Shown one piece after another: positions 46,393 to 55,787 of a stretch of 63,624 bases of DNA. The stretch lies in contig JABDBW010000004.1 of the NCBI GenBank assembly GCA_013288485.1, positions 1-63,624 on the forward strand, given 5' to 3'. A program made the position numbers and the translations under genes. Below the pieces are notes generated by a model, which saw only the letters and a list, made by a program, of their open reading frames with translations, made no database searches and had not been told where the DNA came from. Numbering within the stretch: the stretch's first letter is position 1; every line of letters begins with the position of its first letter. Source of the stretch: Bacteroidota bacterium (GTDB taxonomy: Bacteria > Bacteroidota > Bacteroidia > Sphingobacteriales > Sphingobacteriaceae).

Positions 46393-47100
46393 ATGCATCT
46401 TTTTTATACACCTGATATTGCCCCCTCTCACCCACAATACTTTTTGAACGAAGAGGAGAGCAAGCATGCCGTAAGGGTTTTGCGGTTAGAATCCGGCGCT
46501 GAAGTGCAACTGATCGACGGCCGGGGAGGTTTATATACCGCCCAAATAAAAGACGCGCATCCTAAACGAACCATTCTGCAAATTACCAGTGTAATTACTG
46601 CATATAATAAGCGTAACCATTATCTGCACATCGCCATAGCCCCAACAAAAAACCTTGACCGCCTGGAATGGTTTTTAGAAAAGGCCACAGAGATAGGCAT
46701 TGATGAAATATCATTAATTATCTGCCGGCGATCGGAACGTAAGGAAGTAAAAGTTGACCGGCTGAATAAAATTATAATATCTGCCATCAAACAATCGTTA
46801 AAAGCATATCACCCGGTTTTGAATGGCCCCGTTGCTTTCGACGCGTTTATATCGCGGCAGTTTGAGGGGCAAAAGTTTATAGCACATTGCGAAAACACTG
46901 CTAAAACCAGTTTAAGCAATGAACTTAAAAAACAGGGTGAATATTTAATATTAGTTGGCCCCGAAGGCGACTTCGCACCAGTAGAAATTGAGATGGCTTT
47001 GCATAATGGATTTAAAGCCATAACTTTAGGTGATAACAGGCTGCGTACAGAGACGGCCGCTTTAGAAGCTTGTTTTGAAGTGAATTTTTTAAACAGATAA
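46393..47100 (+). CDS. rsmE: 16S rRNA (uracil-1498-N3)-methyltransferase
   Basis: HAVRVLRLESGAEVQLIDGRGGLY; LILVGPEGDFAPVEIEMA; LGDNRLRTETAAL. Confidence 0.94.
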   Translation: MHLFYTPDIAPSHPQYFLNEEESKHAVRVLRLESGAEVQLIDGRGGLYTAQIKDAHPKRTILQITSVITAYNKRNHYLHIAIAPTKNLDRLEWFLEKATEIGIDEISLIICRRSERKEVKVDRLNKIIISAIKQSLKAYHPVLNGPVAFDAFISRQFEGQKFIAHCENTAKTSLSNELKKQGEYLILVGPEGDFAPVEIEMALHNGFKAITLGDNRLRTETAALEACFEVNFLNR

Positions 47101-47760
47101 ATGAAGAGATACATCTATATAGCTGCAACCGGAGTACTGTTTTTTTTAAGCAGTTTTAACGCGCCTACCTATAAAATGGCTAAGCTTAAATATAGCGGTG
47201 GCGGCGATTGGTATGGCGACAGGACCGCGTTACCCAACCTGATAAAATTTTGCAACGAGAACTTAAAAACCAATTTCCAGCTCGAGGACGAAATTGTTGA
47301 AGTTGGAAGCGCCGAAATTTTCAATTACCCCTTTATTTTCATGACCGGGCATGGCAATGTTATTTTCTCTGACCAGGAAGTGGCGAATTTAAGAAAGTAT
47401 TTAACAGGCGGCGGGTTTTTGCATGTTTGCGATAATTATGGATTGGATCCGTTTATTCGCCGGGAAATGAAAAAAGTTTTTCCGGAACTTGATTTTGTTG
47501 AACTTCCGCTCAATTATCCTATCTATCATCAAAAATATAGTTTCCCTAATGGGGTGCCTAAAGTACATGAGCATGATGGTAAACGCGCGCAAGGCTTCGG
47601 GCTTATCTATAAAGGCAGGCTGGTATGCTTTTACGATTATGAATGCGATTTAGGCAACGGTTGGGAAGATTATGGCACCTACGCGGGCGATACCCAGGAA
47701 ACCCGCTTAAAGGCCTTAAAAATGGGTGCAAACCTGGTTCAATACGCGTTAACCCAATAA
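47101..47760 (+). CDS. DUF4159-like secreted protein
   Basis: LKYSGGGDWYGDRTALPNLIKFCNE...FIFMTGHGNVIFSDQEVANLRKYLTGGGFLHVCDNYG. Confidence 0.82.
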   Translation: MKRYIYIAATGVLFFLSSFNAPTYKMAKLKYSGGGDWYGDRTALPNLIKFCNENLKTNFQLEDEIVEVGSAEIFNYPFIFMTGHGNVIFSDQEVANLRKYLTGGGFLHVCDNYGLDPFIRREMKKVFPELDFVELPLNYPIYHQKYSFPNGVPKVHEHDGKRAQGFGLIYKGRLVCFYDYECDLGNGWEDYGTYAGDTQETRLKALKMGANLVQYALTQ

Positions 47761-47763
47761 AAC

Positions 47764-48264
47764 ATGTACCAGGTAAAAGTAAACGCTCAATACGATTATA
47801 AAATTGAAAAAAGCGACGGGGAATTATTGATAAACAATAATAAAATAACCGCCGATATAAAACAGCTAAGCCCTTCAGTATGGCATATTATTGATCGTTT
47901 ACAGTCTTATAATGTAGAGATCATAAATTTTGACCGTGTGTTAAAAACAGCGGAGATAAAAGTTAATAATAACATATATACACTTACTGCGAAAGACCCA
48001 TTTGATGTATTGCTTGAAAAGATGGGCTTAGGCAGCCTAAACAATGCTAAAATAAGTGAACTAAAAGCGCCTATGCCCGGCATGGTATTGAAGGTTTTTG
48101 TTGATGAAGGTACAAGGGTACAAAAAGGGGATAATTTATTTATACTCGAAGCTATGAAAATGGAGAATATTATTAAATCGCCGGCAGATACCATAATCAG
48201 GGCGGTTAAAATAAAGCCGGGGGATAAGATTGAGAAAGGGCAGATATTGCTGCACTTTGAATAA
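47764..48264 (+). CDS. Biotin/lipoyl-attachment (BCCP-like) subunit of an acyl-CoA carboxylase
   Basis: APMPGMVLKVFVDEGTRVQKGDNLFILEAMKMENIIKSPAD (EAMKM biotinylation motif). Confidence 0.92.
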   Translation: MYQVKVNAQYDYKIEKSDGELLINNNKITADIKQLSPSVWHIIDRLQSYNVEIINFDRVLKTAEIKVNNNIYTLTAKDPFDVLLEKMGLGSLNNAKISELKAPMPGMVLKVFVDEGTRVQKGDNLFILEAMKMENIIKSPADTIIRAVKIKPGDKIEKGQILLHFE

Positions 48265-48299
48265 AAAAAGAGGCCCGATTTATCGGGCCTCTTTTTTTA
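48264..48299 (+). terminator. Rho-independent terminator
   Basis: AAAAAAAGAGGCCCGATTTATCGGGCCTCTTTTTTT. Confidence 0.85.
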
Positions 48300-48310
48300 T
48301 TCAATATTTT

Positions 48311-48345
48311 AAAGTCTCCCCTACCGGGGGAGATTTAGAGGGGGC
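48311..48345. repeat. Dispersed repeat, 35 nt, copy 2
   Basis: Identical to 30342-30376; abuts the gldJ stop codon. Confidence 0.95.
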
Positions 48346-49944
48346 TTACTTAGCTTTTTTAACTGCGAAATGCGGTTTGCCATTAGGGTGTATTTCAGGC
48401 GCGCCAACCAGGTCCATAGCGCAACGGAAACCAACTTCGGCGCTTGCGTCATCTTCATTCATGAAACGGCGTGTAGCCGGGTTTAGCCAGTAAGCCAGGT
48501 CATTCCATGAACCGCCTTTATAAACTTTCGAATGGTCGTTTACTAAGGTGGTGGTACCATATAAACTGTTATTAACCGTATCTAAATAACCTCTTTGGTC
48601 GGGGTTATAAGGTTTACCGGCTAATGGGTCTTTAGTAGCGGCGGCAGCCTGTGCTTTCTGCGAAGCTAATAATTCGGCATAGGTCATTTTTTTAGCTGCC
48701 TTTGCCGGATCTTTTATAGGGCGGCCATATTTATCTTTGGCATATAACCCTGCTGCCGGATCAGCCAGCCGCTTATTTGTAAATTGATTACCGCGGAACG
48801 GATTAAAAGCGTCAACATCCTCGTATGACATCTGGCGATAAGTATCCTGCACCCATTCGTTAACATTACCGGCCATATTATATAAACCAAAATCATTTGG
48901 CGGGTATGATCTTACCGGGGCGGTTATAACCGCCTTATCATTCAGATATCCGCCAACTCCGGCATTATCGCCGAGGCCACGTTTAAAATTAGCCAGTATT
49001 AAGCCACGGGTGGCCTTTTTAGGCGAACGCACGCCTAAGCCGTTCCACGGATATATTTTGCCGTCGGTAATGTTTTCAAATTGTGTATTGCCTGCCAGCG
49101 CTAAAGCCGCGTATTCCCATTCTGCCTCGGTAGGCAAACGGAAGGCAGGATTTAAAATACCATCTTCTAAACGGGCCGTCCTTACGGCTTTTTTAGCACC
49201 GGTAGCCGGTTTTGCATTGCTGCTTAGGTCGGGCAGCATGTGTTTGCCGTCAATCCCGGTTCCTCTAAACTGGTTATTTAAATACATTTCTGTATTAAAT
49301 GCTGTTTGCTCGGTACCATTTGCCGTACCTGCCGCGGCACCATTTGCTGCTGTTGCTGCCGGGGGGGTCTTTTTCTTGCTTTTGGGATCCACCAGCAAGC
49401 CTTTTTTTTGCAGAATAAGCTCGTTTACACGGTCCGTGCGCCATTGGCAATAATCTTGTGCCTGGTCCCAACTAACACCAACTACGGGGTAATCCTGGAA
49501 TGCAGGGTGCCGCAAATAATTATTAACATACGGCTCGTTGTATGATAAAGGCCTGCGCCACACTAATGTATCAGGCAACGCATCATAATATAATTCATGA
49601 TCAGCAGGATAGGTAGTTCTTACCCAGTATAAATAATCAAGCCAATCCTGGTTTGAAACTTCTGTATCATCCATATAAAAAGCAGGGATAGTTACCCGCC
49701 TGCGCACATTATTGTACTCATAATCAACGTCCTGATCGGCACTGCCCCCTAATACAAAAGTACCACCCTCAATAGCAACCAAACCCGGGCCCGGAGACGG
49801 GTGGGTTTGCCTGAATCGCTGGTAGCCGTAATTTTTGTCGTTATACGGTATATTTGTTTTTGACGACCGTTGCTTACTGCAGCTGCTTAATAATGTTCCG
49901 ATACTCAACAGCACTAAAGCAGTATTAGTAAAAAGTATTTTCAT
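48346..49944 (-). CDS. gldJ: Gliding motility/T9SS lipoprotein GldJ (SUMF1/FGE-like)
   Basis: Lipoprotein signal (LLSSCSKQ); GGTFVLGGSADQDVDYEYNNVRRRVTIPAFYMDDTEVSNQDWLDYLYW; adjacent to porV. Confidence 0.88.
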   Translation of the reverse strand: MKILFTNTALVLLSIGTLLSSCSKQRSSKTNIPYNDKNYGYQRFRQTHPSPGPGLVAIEGGTFVLGGSADQDVDYEYNNVRRRVTIPAFYMDDTEVSNQDWLDYLYWVRTTYPADHELYYDALPDTLVWRRPLSYNEPYVNNYLRHPAFQDYPVVGVSWDQAQDYCQWRTDRVNELILQKKGLLVDPKSKKKTPPAATAANGAAAGTANGTEQTAFNTEMYLNNQFRGTGIDGKHMLPDLSSNAKPATGAKKAVRTARLEDGILNPAFRLPTEAEWEYAALALAGNTQFENITDGKIYPWNGLGVRSPKKATRGLILANFKRGLGDNAGVGGYLNDKAVITAPVRSYPPNDFGLYNMAGNVNEWVQDTYRQMSYEDVDAFNPFRGNQFTNKRLADPAAGLYAKDKYGRPIKDPAKAAKKMTYAELLASQKAQAAAATKDPLAGKPYNPDQRGYLDTVNNSLYGTTTLVNDHSKVYKGGSWNDLAYWLNPATRRFMNEDDASAEVGFRCAMDLVGAPEIHPNGKPHFAVKKAK

Positions 49945-50172
49945 ATTTTTACAATTATTTATAGGCGTAAATTTATAAATTTAAAAATAAAAAACTAATC
50001 TTAATTAGGCGTTCATTAAAAACTCAAGCCTTTATATTTTTCTTTAAACGGAAAAAACAGCAATTGTGTTGCGCATATGAGTGTTTAAATTGAAAAAAAA
50101 CTTTTTACAAGCTTGTAAACCAAAAGAAAATAATTAGCCTATATTTAGCAATTAAAAAAAATCGGTTAAACA

Positions 50173-51333
50173 ATGAAGTTTTTTTACCTTGGGGTTGCTT
50201 TTTTCTATCTACTGCTTCCTTCGTTTGCACTTGCTCAAACCAACACTAACGGAAGTAATTCAAATTCAATTCCCACGGCTGTGCCTTTTTTAACTATATC
50301 ACCCGATTCGCGTTCAGGGGCTATGGGCGAGGCGGGCGTTGCCATATCGCCTGATGTTAATGCAAATTTCTGGAACCCTTCAAAACTGGCCTTTATAGAT
50401 AGTGCCAGTAACAGTTTATCTTTATCATACAGTCCCTGGCTGCGGCATTTGGTACCCGATGTTAGCTTATCATACCTTAGTTATGCGCATAAGATAGATA
50501 ACAGAAACAGCATTGGGGTATCCTTACGTTATTTTAACCTGGGCACCATACAATTGATTGATGCTAATCAGAACGACCAGGGGACCTACCGACCAAATGA
50601 ATTTGCTATAGACGGATCGTTTGCCCGAAAATTTAGCAATAATTTTTCATTGGGCTTAACTTTACGCTATATCCATTCAAATTTATCCAATCAATCATTC
50701 GCTACGGGCACAACACAGCAAACCCGTTTGGGTAACTCGGTGGCAGCCGACGTTTCTTTATATCATAAAACATCGTACCAGGAATTTGATAAAGATGCCC
50801 TTTTCGCCTATGGCGTAGATATTTCAAATATCGGCTCAAAGATGAGCTATTCAACTGCCGGGCCGTTCTACTTTTTGCCAACTAATTTAAAAATAGGCGT
50901 TGCTAATACGTTAAACCTGGATGAATTAAACCAGTTAACATTTGCACTCGACCTGAATAAGCTATTGGTGCCCACGCCGCCTATAAGGGATGCGAATGGC
51001 AATATTATTAAAGGTAAAGATGACAATGTTTCTGTGCCGGCCGGCATTTTTGGGTCATTTAGTGACGCGCCGGGAGGGTTTACAGAGGAATTACAGGAAA
51101 TAACTTTTTCGCCTGGTGTTGAATATTGGTACGACCAGAAATTTGCGTTGCGGGGGGGTGGTTTTTATGAAAACCCGGCCAAAGGCGGCCGCCGGTACGT
51201 TACTTTAGGGTTGGGTGTAAAATATGATATGTACAGGTTCGACTTTTCTTACATAGCTGCCAGCCAGGCAACCAGCCCATTATCTAATACGCTCAGGTTT
51301 ACTTTATCTATTAATTTCGGAGCCAACAAATAA
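50173..51333 (+). CDS. porV: Type IX secretion outer-membrane protein PorV
   Basis: AVPFLTISPDSRSGAMGEAGVAISPDVNANFWNPSKLAF; adjacent to gldJ. Confidence 0.9.
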   Translation: MKFFYLGVAFFYLLLPSFALAQTNTNGSNSNSIPTAVPFLTISPDSRSGAMGEAGVAISPDVNANFWNPSKLAFIDSASNSLSLSYSPWLRHLVPDVSLSYLSYAHKIDNRNSIGVSLRYFNLGTIQLIDANQNDQGTYRPNEFAIDGSFARKFSNNFSLGLTLRYIHSNLSNQSFATGTTQQTRLGNSVAADVSLYHKTSYQEFDKDALFAYGVDISNIGSKMSYSTAGPFYFLPTNLKIGVANTLNLDELNQLTFALDLNKLLVPTPPIRDANGNIIKGKDDNVSVPAGIFGSFSDAPGGFTEELQEITFSPGVEYWYDQKFALRGGGFYENPAKGGRRYVTLGLGVKYDMYRFDFSYIAASQATSPLSNTLRFTLSINFGANK

Positions 51334-51334
51334 A

Positions 51335-51814
51335 ATGGGCAAGATAAGAGTTGGCTTTGGCTTTGATGTTCATCAGCTAAAAGAACAACATCCGTTTGTT
51401 TTAGGCGGAGTTAATTTAGTGCATCATGCCGGCGCTTTCGGCCACTCAGATGCTGATGTACTGTTACATGCCATTTGCGATGCCTTATTAGGTGCTGCGA
51501 ATTTGCGCGATATTGGCTTTCACTTTTCAAACACAGACGAGCAATGGAAAGGCATTAGCAGTTTGCTACTATTAAAAAAGGTAATGCAGCTGTTAAAAGA
51601 AAAGGGCTGGCAAATAGGCAATATCGACGCAATGGTGTGTTTGGAGGCGCCTAAAATAAACCCGCACATCCCCGCAATGAAAACCAACATAGCCGCTGCC
51701 GCGGGTATAGGCGAAGATGATATCTCTATTAAAGCTACCACGAATGAGCAATTAGGCTTTATTGGCCGCGAAGAAGGCGTAGTTGCCTATGCAGTTTGTT
51801 TGATTGAAAAGTAG
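51335..51814 (+). CDS. ispF: 2-C-methyl-D-erythritol 2,4-cyclodiphosphate synthase
   Basis: RVGFGFDVHQL; GHSDADVLLHAICDALLGAANLRDIG; KATTNEQLGFIGREEG. Confidence 0.96.
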   Translation: MGKIRVGFGFDVHQLKEQHPFVLGGVNLVHHAGAFGHSDADVLLHAICDALLGAANLRDIGFHFSNTDEQWKGISSLLLLKKVMQLLKEKGWQIGNIDAMVCLEAPKINPHIPAMKTNIAAAAGIGEDDISIKATTNEQLGFIGREEGVVAYAVCLIEK

Positions 51815-51915
51815 AGGTTAACGGTTTCCGTCTCAAGCAGCGTCTCTCACAGAGTTACAAACGTCAACTGGCGCCCCAGTAAACTGCTCACTGCCCACTT
51901 ATAACTGCAAACTCT

Positions 51916-54900
51916 CTATCCCCCGCTCACCGCCTCCTTAACACTGCCTGTGCGTTTTATAACGCCCCAGCCGCTAAGTTCGCCTTTCATGGCTTTACGT
52001 ATGGCTTTAAACAAAATATAATACATGAGCTGGCGCCATATAAAACGCTGCGGAATAATGTAGATCAATTTTTTGTAATCTTCTTTTTCCATCCAGAAGG
52101 CCATGACGGCTACTACAAAATCTATCAGTACAAATAGTACATAGTAAATTAATATTCTGCCCGGCTTGTCGCCAAACAGGCCTATTACCATCATGAGGTC
52201 GGCAAGGGGTGAAAATAAAGGTAATATGATCTGGAAGATGAGAATATTAGGCATACCCACCATGCCAAAATACTTATACTTTTTGTTAAATAACGCGTTG
52301 CGGTTTTTCCAGAAACTTTGTATTACACCAAAGCTCCATCGGAAACGCTGGTTTAACAGTGTGGTTAGTGTTTCGGGGGCCTCAGTATAAGCTATGGCGT
52401 CGGCGCAATTTTTTATAATATAGCCTTTTTTAAGTATACGCATAGTCAGGTCGCAATCTTCGGCCAGGGTATCAGAAGTAAAACCTCCCGCCTCGAAAAC
52501 CGCCGATTTTTTGAAGGCCCCAATAGCGCCGGGAACAACAGTTATGCTGTTGATGAGGTCGAAAGCGCGCCTGTCCATATTTTGTGAAGTGATATATTCA
52601 ATAGACTGCCATCGGGTAATTATATTATTTTCATTGCCCACTTTAACAGTGCCCGCTACCGCGCCAATTTCATTATCGGTAAAACTGGCCATTAAATTAT
52701 TTACCGCATTCTTTTTTAACTGGGTATCGGCATCTATACAAACCACAAAATCATGCTTGGCATGCATTATTCCAAAGTTTAACGCCGATGCTTTACCGCC
52801 GTTGGGCTTACTTAATATAATAACCCGTGGGTTATCGCCGTAAGTCTCTTTAACAACTTCGTAAGTTTTATCTTTCGAGCCATCATCAACCACAATGATC
52901 TCGAAAGTTTCGTACTCTGTTTTTAGTAAGCTTTTTATGGTCTTTAAAACGGTTATCTCTTCGTTATAAGCCGGCACAATAATGCTCACGGGGTATTGAT
53001 GTTTATTAGTTATCCTGTTTCTGTATCCTTTAAAACTCCTGTTTTCGGCATATTGCCTCGTTGCCAAAACCGCGATCAATACAATACGACCAATGGCCAG
53101 GAAAATAGCTGATAAAAACAGGTAGAATAAAAACCAATTGCCATAAAAAAAGCCAATTATAAATATATTGTATAAAGTACCCATAACGCCGCTGTTAGCG
53201 TCATCCTTTATCGGGGGCATGAGGTCATCCCTGGTTTTTCCTAAAACATCGGCAATGGTAGTAAATTGATAACCATTCGCTTTAAAATAGTGTATAATTT
53301 CCGGCAGTGCGTCTACCGTTGCCTGTCGGCTGTCGCCGCCCGCATCATGCAGCAGCAACATCGATCCGTTATTTCTCAACCTTTTTACCCGGGCAACTAT
53401 ACTGTCGGCAGTAACGCCCGGCATCCAGTCCCATGGGTCAATAGATTCACCTATGGTAATATAGCTTTGCTTCCTGCTTTCCGCTACAGGTATAACTTCG
53501 GCTAACGTTTGGGGCTCGGCATCCGCGTTAAAGGGGGGCCTGAATAAAATGGTACTCTTTCCGGTTACAGATTCAATGAGCTTGCGTGTAGCGTTAAGCT
53601 CTAAATTTACCCGCTGAATACTTATGGTTGATATATCAGGGTGGAAAAAGGTATGGTTGCCAATTTCATACCCCTCCTCATATTCACGGCGCAAAATCGG
53701 GATGTTTTTTTCGGCCATTTCGCCTACCACAAAAAATGCGGCAGGTACATGTTCCTTTTTTAGTATATTTAATATCTGCGGCGTATAATCGGGGTCGGGG
53801 CCGTCATCAAAAGTTAAAACAATTTTTTTCTCAGCATAACCATATTTCCTGATCACGTATTTTGTAGGTAGTTTTATATAGCGCTGGTTAGTAATAACAA
53901 AGTTGTTCTGGTCGAACTGTATATCAATTTTACCTGTATCGGGCCTGGTCATCAAGTCAAGCACTTCGCCGTCGCCCTCATAATCTATCCGGTTGTTTAG
54001 GCCCACCCTGGTTAATCTTTTAATATCGATGCCGGTTTTTCTTAATGAATCAATAGAAAGATTTTTTTGAAAAAAGGCCCATAAACGCGGGTCCTCAAAA
54101 CCCAGGCGCCATAAGGCTACGCCGCCTGTGGCCCAATCATCAGCCATGCGTATTATATTAAAATTGGTGGCGGCATCAGCAAAATAAACGTCATGGTTTA
54201 ATTCCCGCTCGTCGGTATACGTATAATGCAAATTGGCTGATACCGGATCGAAAGTAATAGTTCTTTTATTAGCTTGTGCGCTGCTCATGGCACGCTGGTA
54301 ACCTACAGGTGTGCCCACGTTGTTTTCAGGCCAGTCAAACCCGCCGGCGGCGATGGTTAAAATTATTTTTTCGCTGGGTATTTTTGAGCAAACATTATCT
54401 AATATTTCTTCAACCCATTGCTGGCTTGATATATCGCCGGCATTGCTTCCATCGTTATGCTGGTCAACAGCCATAATAAACAAGTAATCGTTAAAATGCT
54501 GCAGGCGTGTAATATCAAACTGTTCATCCTCCGGAACAACGTTTTGAGTTACCAGGAACCCGCGCGAATGCAGAACTCTATACAATTCTTGCTGGAACGC
54601 GATATAATCGGATGTGTTGCGGTCTTTAATATCGTCAAGATCAAGGTCAACCCCGGTGAATTTATATTTAAATAATTGGTTAAGGATGCTATTAATGAAA
54701 GTGGCGCGTAGTTTTTTACTTTTAAGTATACGGTTAATATCCTTCGTATCATAGTAACCCGAAATATTGTTAACATTAACATAATTAGAGATGGTGATCA
54801 GCACGGGCTTTTTGTATTTTTTATTTACATTCATTAGCCCCGTATCAATTTTGGCCATTATGGTATCAGCACCCGGCTTAACAAAAAACCCTTCGGATAC

Positions 54901-55287
54901 GATCATATCCAGTTTTGATATATTGTCGACCAATGAGTTGTAAGCCTGGGGTTCCCACGGGAGATAAAAGCCCGCGTTAATACGGTCTTTATTATTGGGG
55001 CGTTTTTTTTGATGGGCTATCCTGTCGCGGATGATCTGTTCTATTTGCGATTTTTGCGCTTTAAAATCTTTAAACTTGGTGGTTTTTTTTAGTTGCAGTA
55101 CTTCCTCTTTCGATAGTTTTTTAGGGGCCGGATCTAAATTTGGCAAATTAGGATATTGTTTGGATGTTATAGTAATAACAGAGCCCAGTACACTGCCCGC
55201 GAGTACGATAATTAATATTCGGCTAAGCCATTTGAAACGGTTCCACCTGCCAGGGGTGTCAGCTTGAAAGACCTGCTTATTGGGCAT
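51916..55287 (-). CDS. Trimodular GH18-like / NodB polysaccharide deacetylase (CE4) / GT2 fusion
   Basis: 1123 aa: GH18-like FTGVDLDLDDI; CE4 motifs VLTFDDGPDPD, HTFFHPDIS, RPPFN, LLHDAGG; GT2 motifs IVPAYNEE, IDADTQ, EDCDLTMR, NQRFRWS. Confidence 0.92.
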   Translation of the reverse strand: MPNKQVFQADTPGRWNRFKWLSRILIIVLAGSVLGSVITITSKQYPNLPNLDPAPKKLSKEEVLQLKKTTKFKDFKAQKSQIEQIIRDRIAHQKKRPNNKDRINAGFYLPWEPQAYNSLVDNISKLDMIVSEGFFVKPGADTIMAKIDTGLMNVNKKYKKPVLITISNYVNVNNISGYYDTKDINRILKSKKLRATFINSILNQLFKYKFTGVDLDLDDIKDRNTSDYIAFQQELYRVLHSRGFLVTQNVVPEDEQFDITRLQHFNDYLFIMAVDQHNDGSNAGDISSQQWVEEILDNVCSKIPSEKIILTIAAGGFDWPENNVGTPVGYQRAMSSAQANKRTITFDPVSANLHYTYTDERELNHDVYFADAATNFNIIRMADDWATGGVALWRLGFEDPRLWAFFQKNLSIDSLRKTGIDIKRLTRVGLNNRIDYEGDGEVLDLMTRPDTGKIDIQFDQNNFVITNQRYIKLPTKYVIRKYGYAEKKIVLTFDDGPDPDYTPQILNILKKEHVPAAFFVVGEMAEKNIPILRREYEEGYEIGNHTFFHPDISTISIQRVNLELNATRKLIESVTGKSTILFRPPFNADAEPQTLAEVIPVAESRKQSYITIGESIDPWDWMPGVTADSIVARVKRLRNNGSMLLLHDAGGDSRQATVDALPEIIHYFKANGYQFTTIADVLGKTRDDLMPPIKDDANSGVMGTLYNIFIIGFFYGNWFLFYLFLSAIFLAIGRIVLIAVLATRQYAENRSFKGYRNRITNKHQYPVSIIVPAYNEEITVLKTIKSLLKTEYETFEIIVVDDGSKDKTYEVVKETYGDNPRVIILSKPNGGKASALNFGIMHAKHDFVVCIDADTQLKKNAVNNLMASFTDNEIGAVAGTVKVGNENNIITRWQSIEYITSQNMDRRAFDLINSITVVPGAIGAFKKSAVFEAGGFTSDTLAEDCDLTMRILKKGYIIKNCADAIAYTEAPETLTTLLNQRFRWSFGVIQSFWKNRNALFNKKYKYFGMVGMPNILIFQIILPLFSPLADLMMVIGLFGDKPGRILIYYVLFVLIDFVVAVMAFWMEKEDYKKLIYIIPQRFIWRQLMYYILFKAIRKAMKGELSGWGVIKRTGSVKEAVSGG

Positions 55288-55340
55288 TTATTAAAAATAG
55301 TTTAATAAAAATTTATCGGGTTATAATACTCGGCTATGGT

Positions 55341-55502
55341 TTATTTATTGGTTTTATCCGTGCTAATGCCTGAAAAATCAACTCCGCATTTGCAGTTGTC
55401 GCCGCAACTTTTTTTTGCAAACAAATTCCGGTACATCAACCTGCCGATATATAGTACAGCTGCTGCAAATATTATTAAGATCAGGATTGTTTGTATATTC
55501 AT
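55341..55502 (-). CDS. Small Cys-rich membrane protein (FeoB-associated Cys-rich-like; not in the ORF track)
   Basis: Manual translation MNIQTILILIIFAAAVLYIGRLMYRNLFAKKSCGDNCKCGVDFSGISTDKTNK* (53 aa): one TM plus C-x3-C-x-C. Confidence 0.7.
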   Translation of the reverse strand: MNIQTILILIIFAAAVLYIGRLMYRNLFAKKSCGDNCKCGVDFSGISTDKTNK

Positions 55503-55759
55503 GATCACAAAATTAATACAATATTATTATATATACGCATATAAGTAACACCTGGTATTTAACTTATGTTTTTTTACTTTGATATGGGATAATTGCTTTT
55601 CTTATCACCATAAAGATTCCTTTAACCTGCGAATTTATGCATTGTTTTTGCCGGCGGGTATTTACAGGCGTATTCTATAAATGTAATCTGGCAGTTATAT
55701 TTTTGTAAACACTACAGCTAAATCCCTGCAGCGCTTTCAAACCCCACTTTTTAACCGTA

Positions 55760-55768
55760 CCTTTGCGC
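55760..55768 (+). promoter_or_regulatory. typA promoter -7 element
   Basis: TACCTTTGC shortly upstream of typA; position approximate. Confidence 0.45.
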
Positions 55769-55787
55769 CAAATTTTAAAGGCATTTC

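Noticed and set aside
55336-55548. 70-aa + strand ORF
   Set aside because: The opposite strand gives a better small-protein candidate (TM plus Cys motif); this frame lacks recognisable features.
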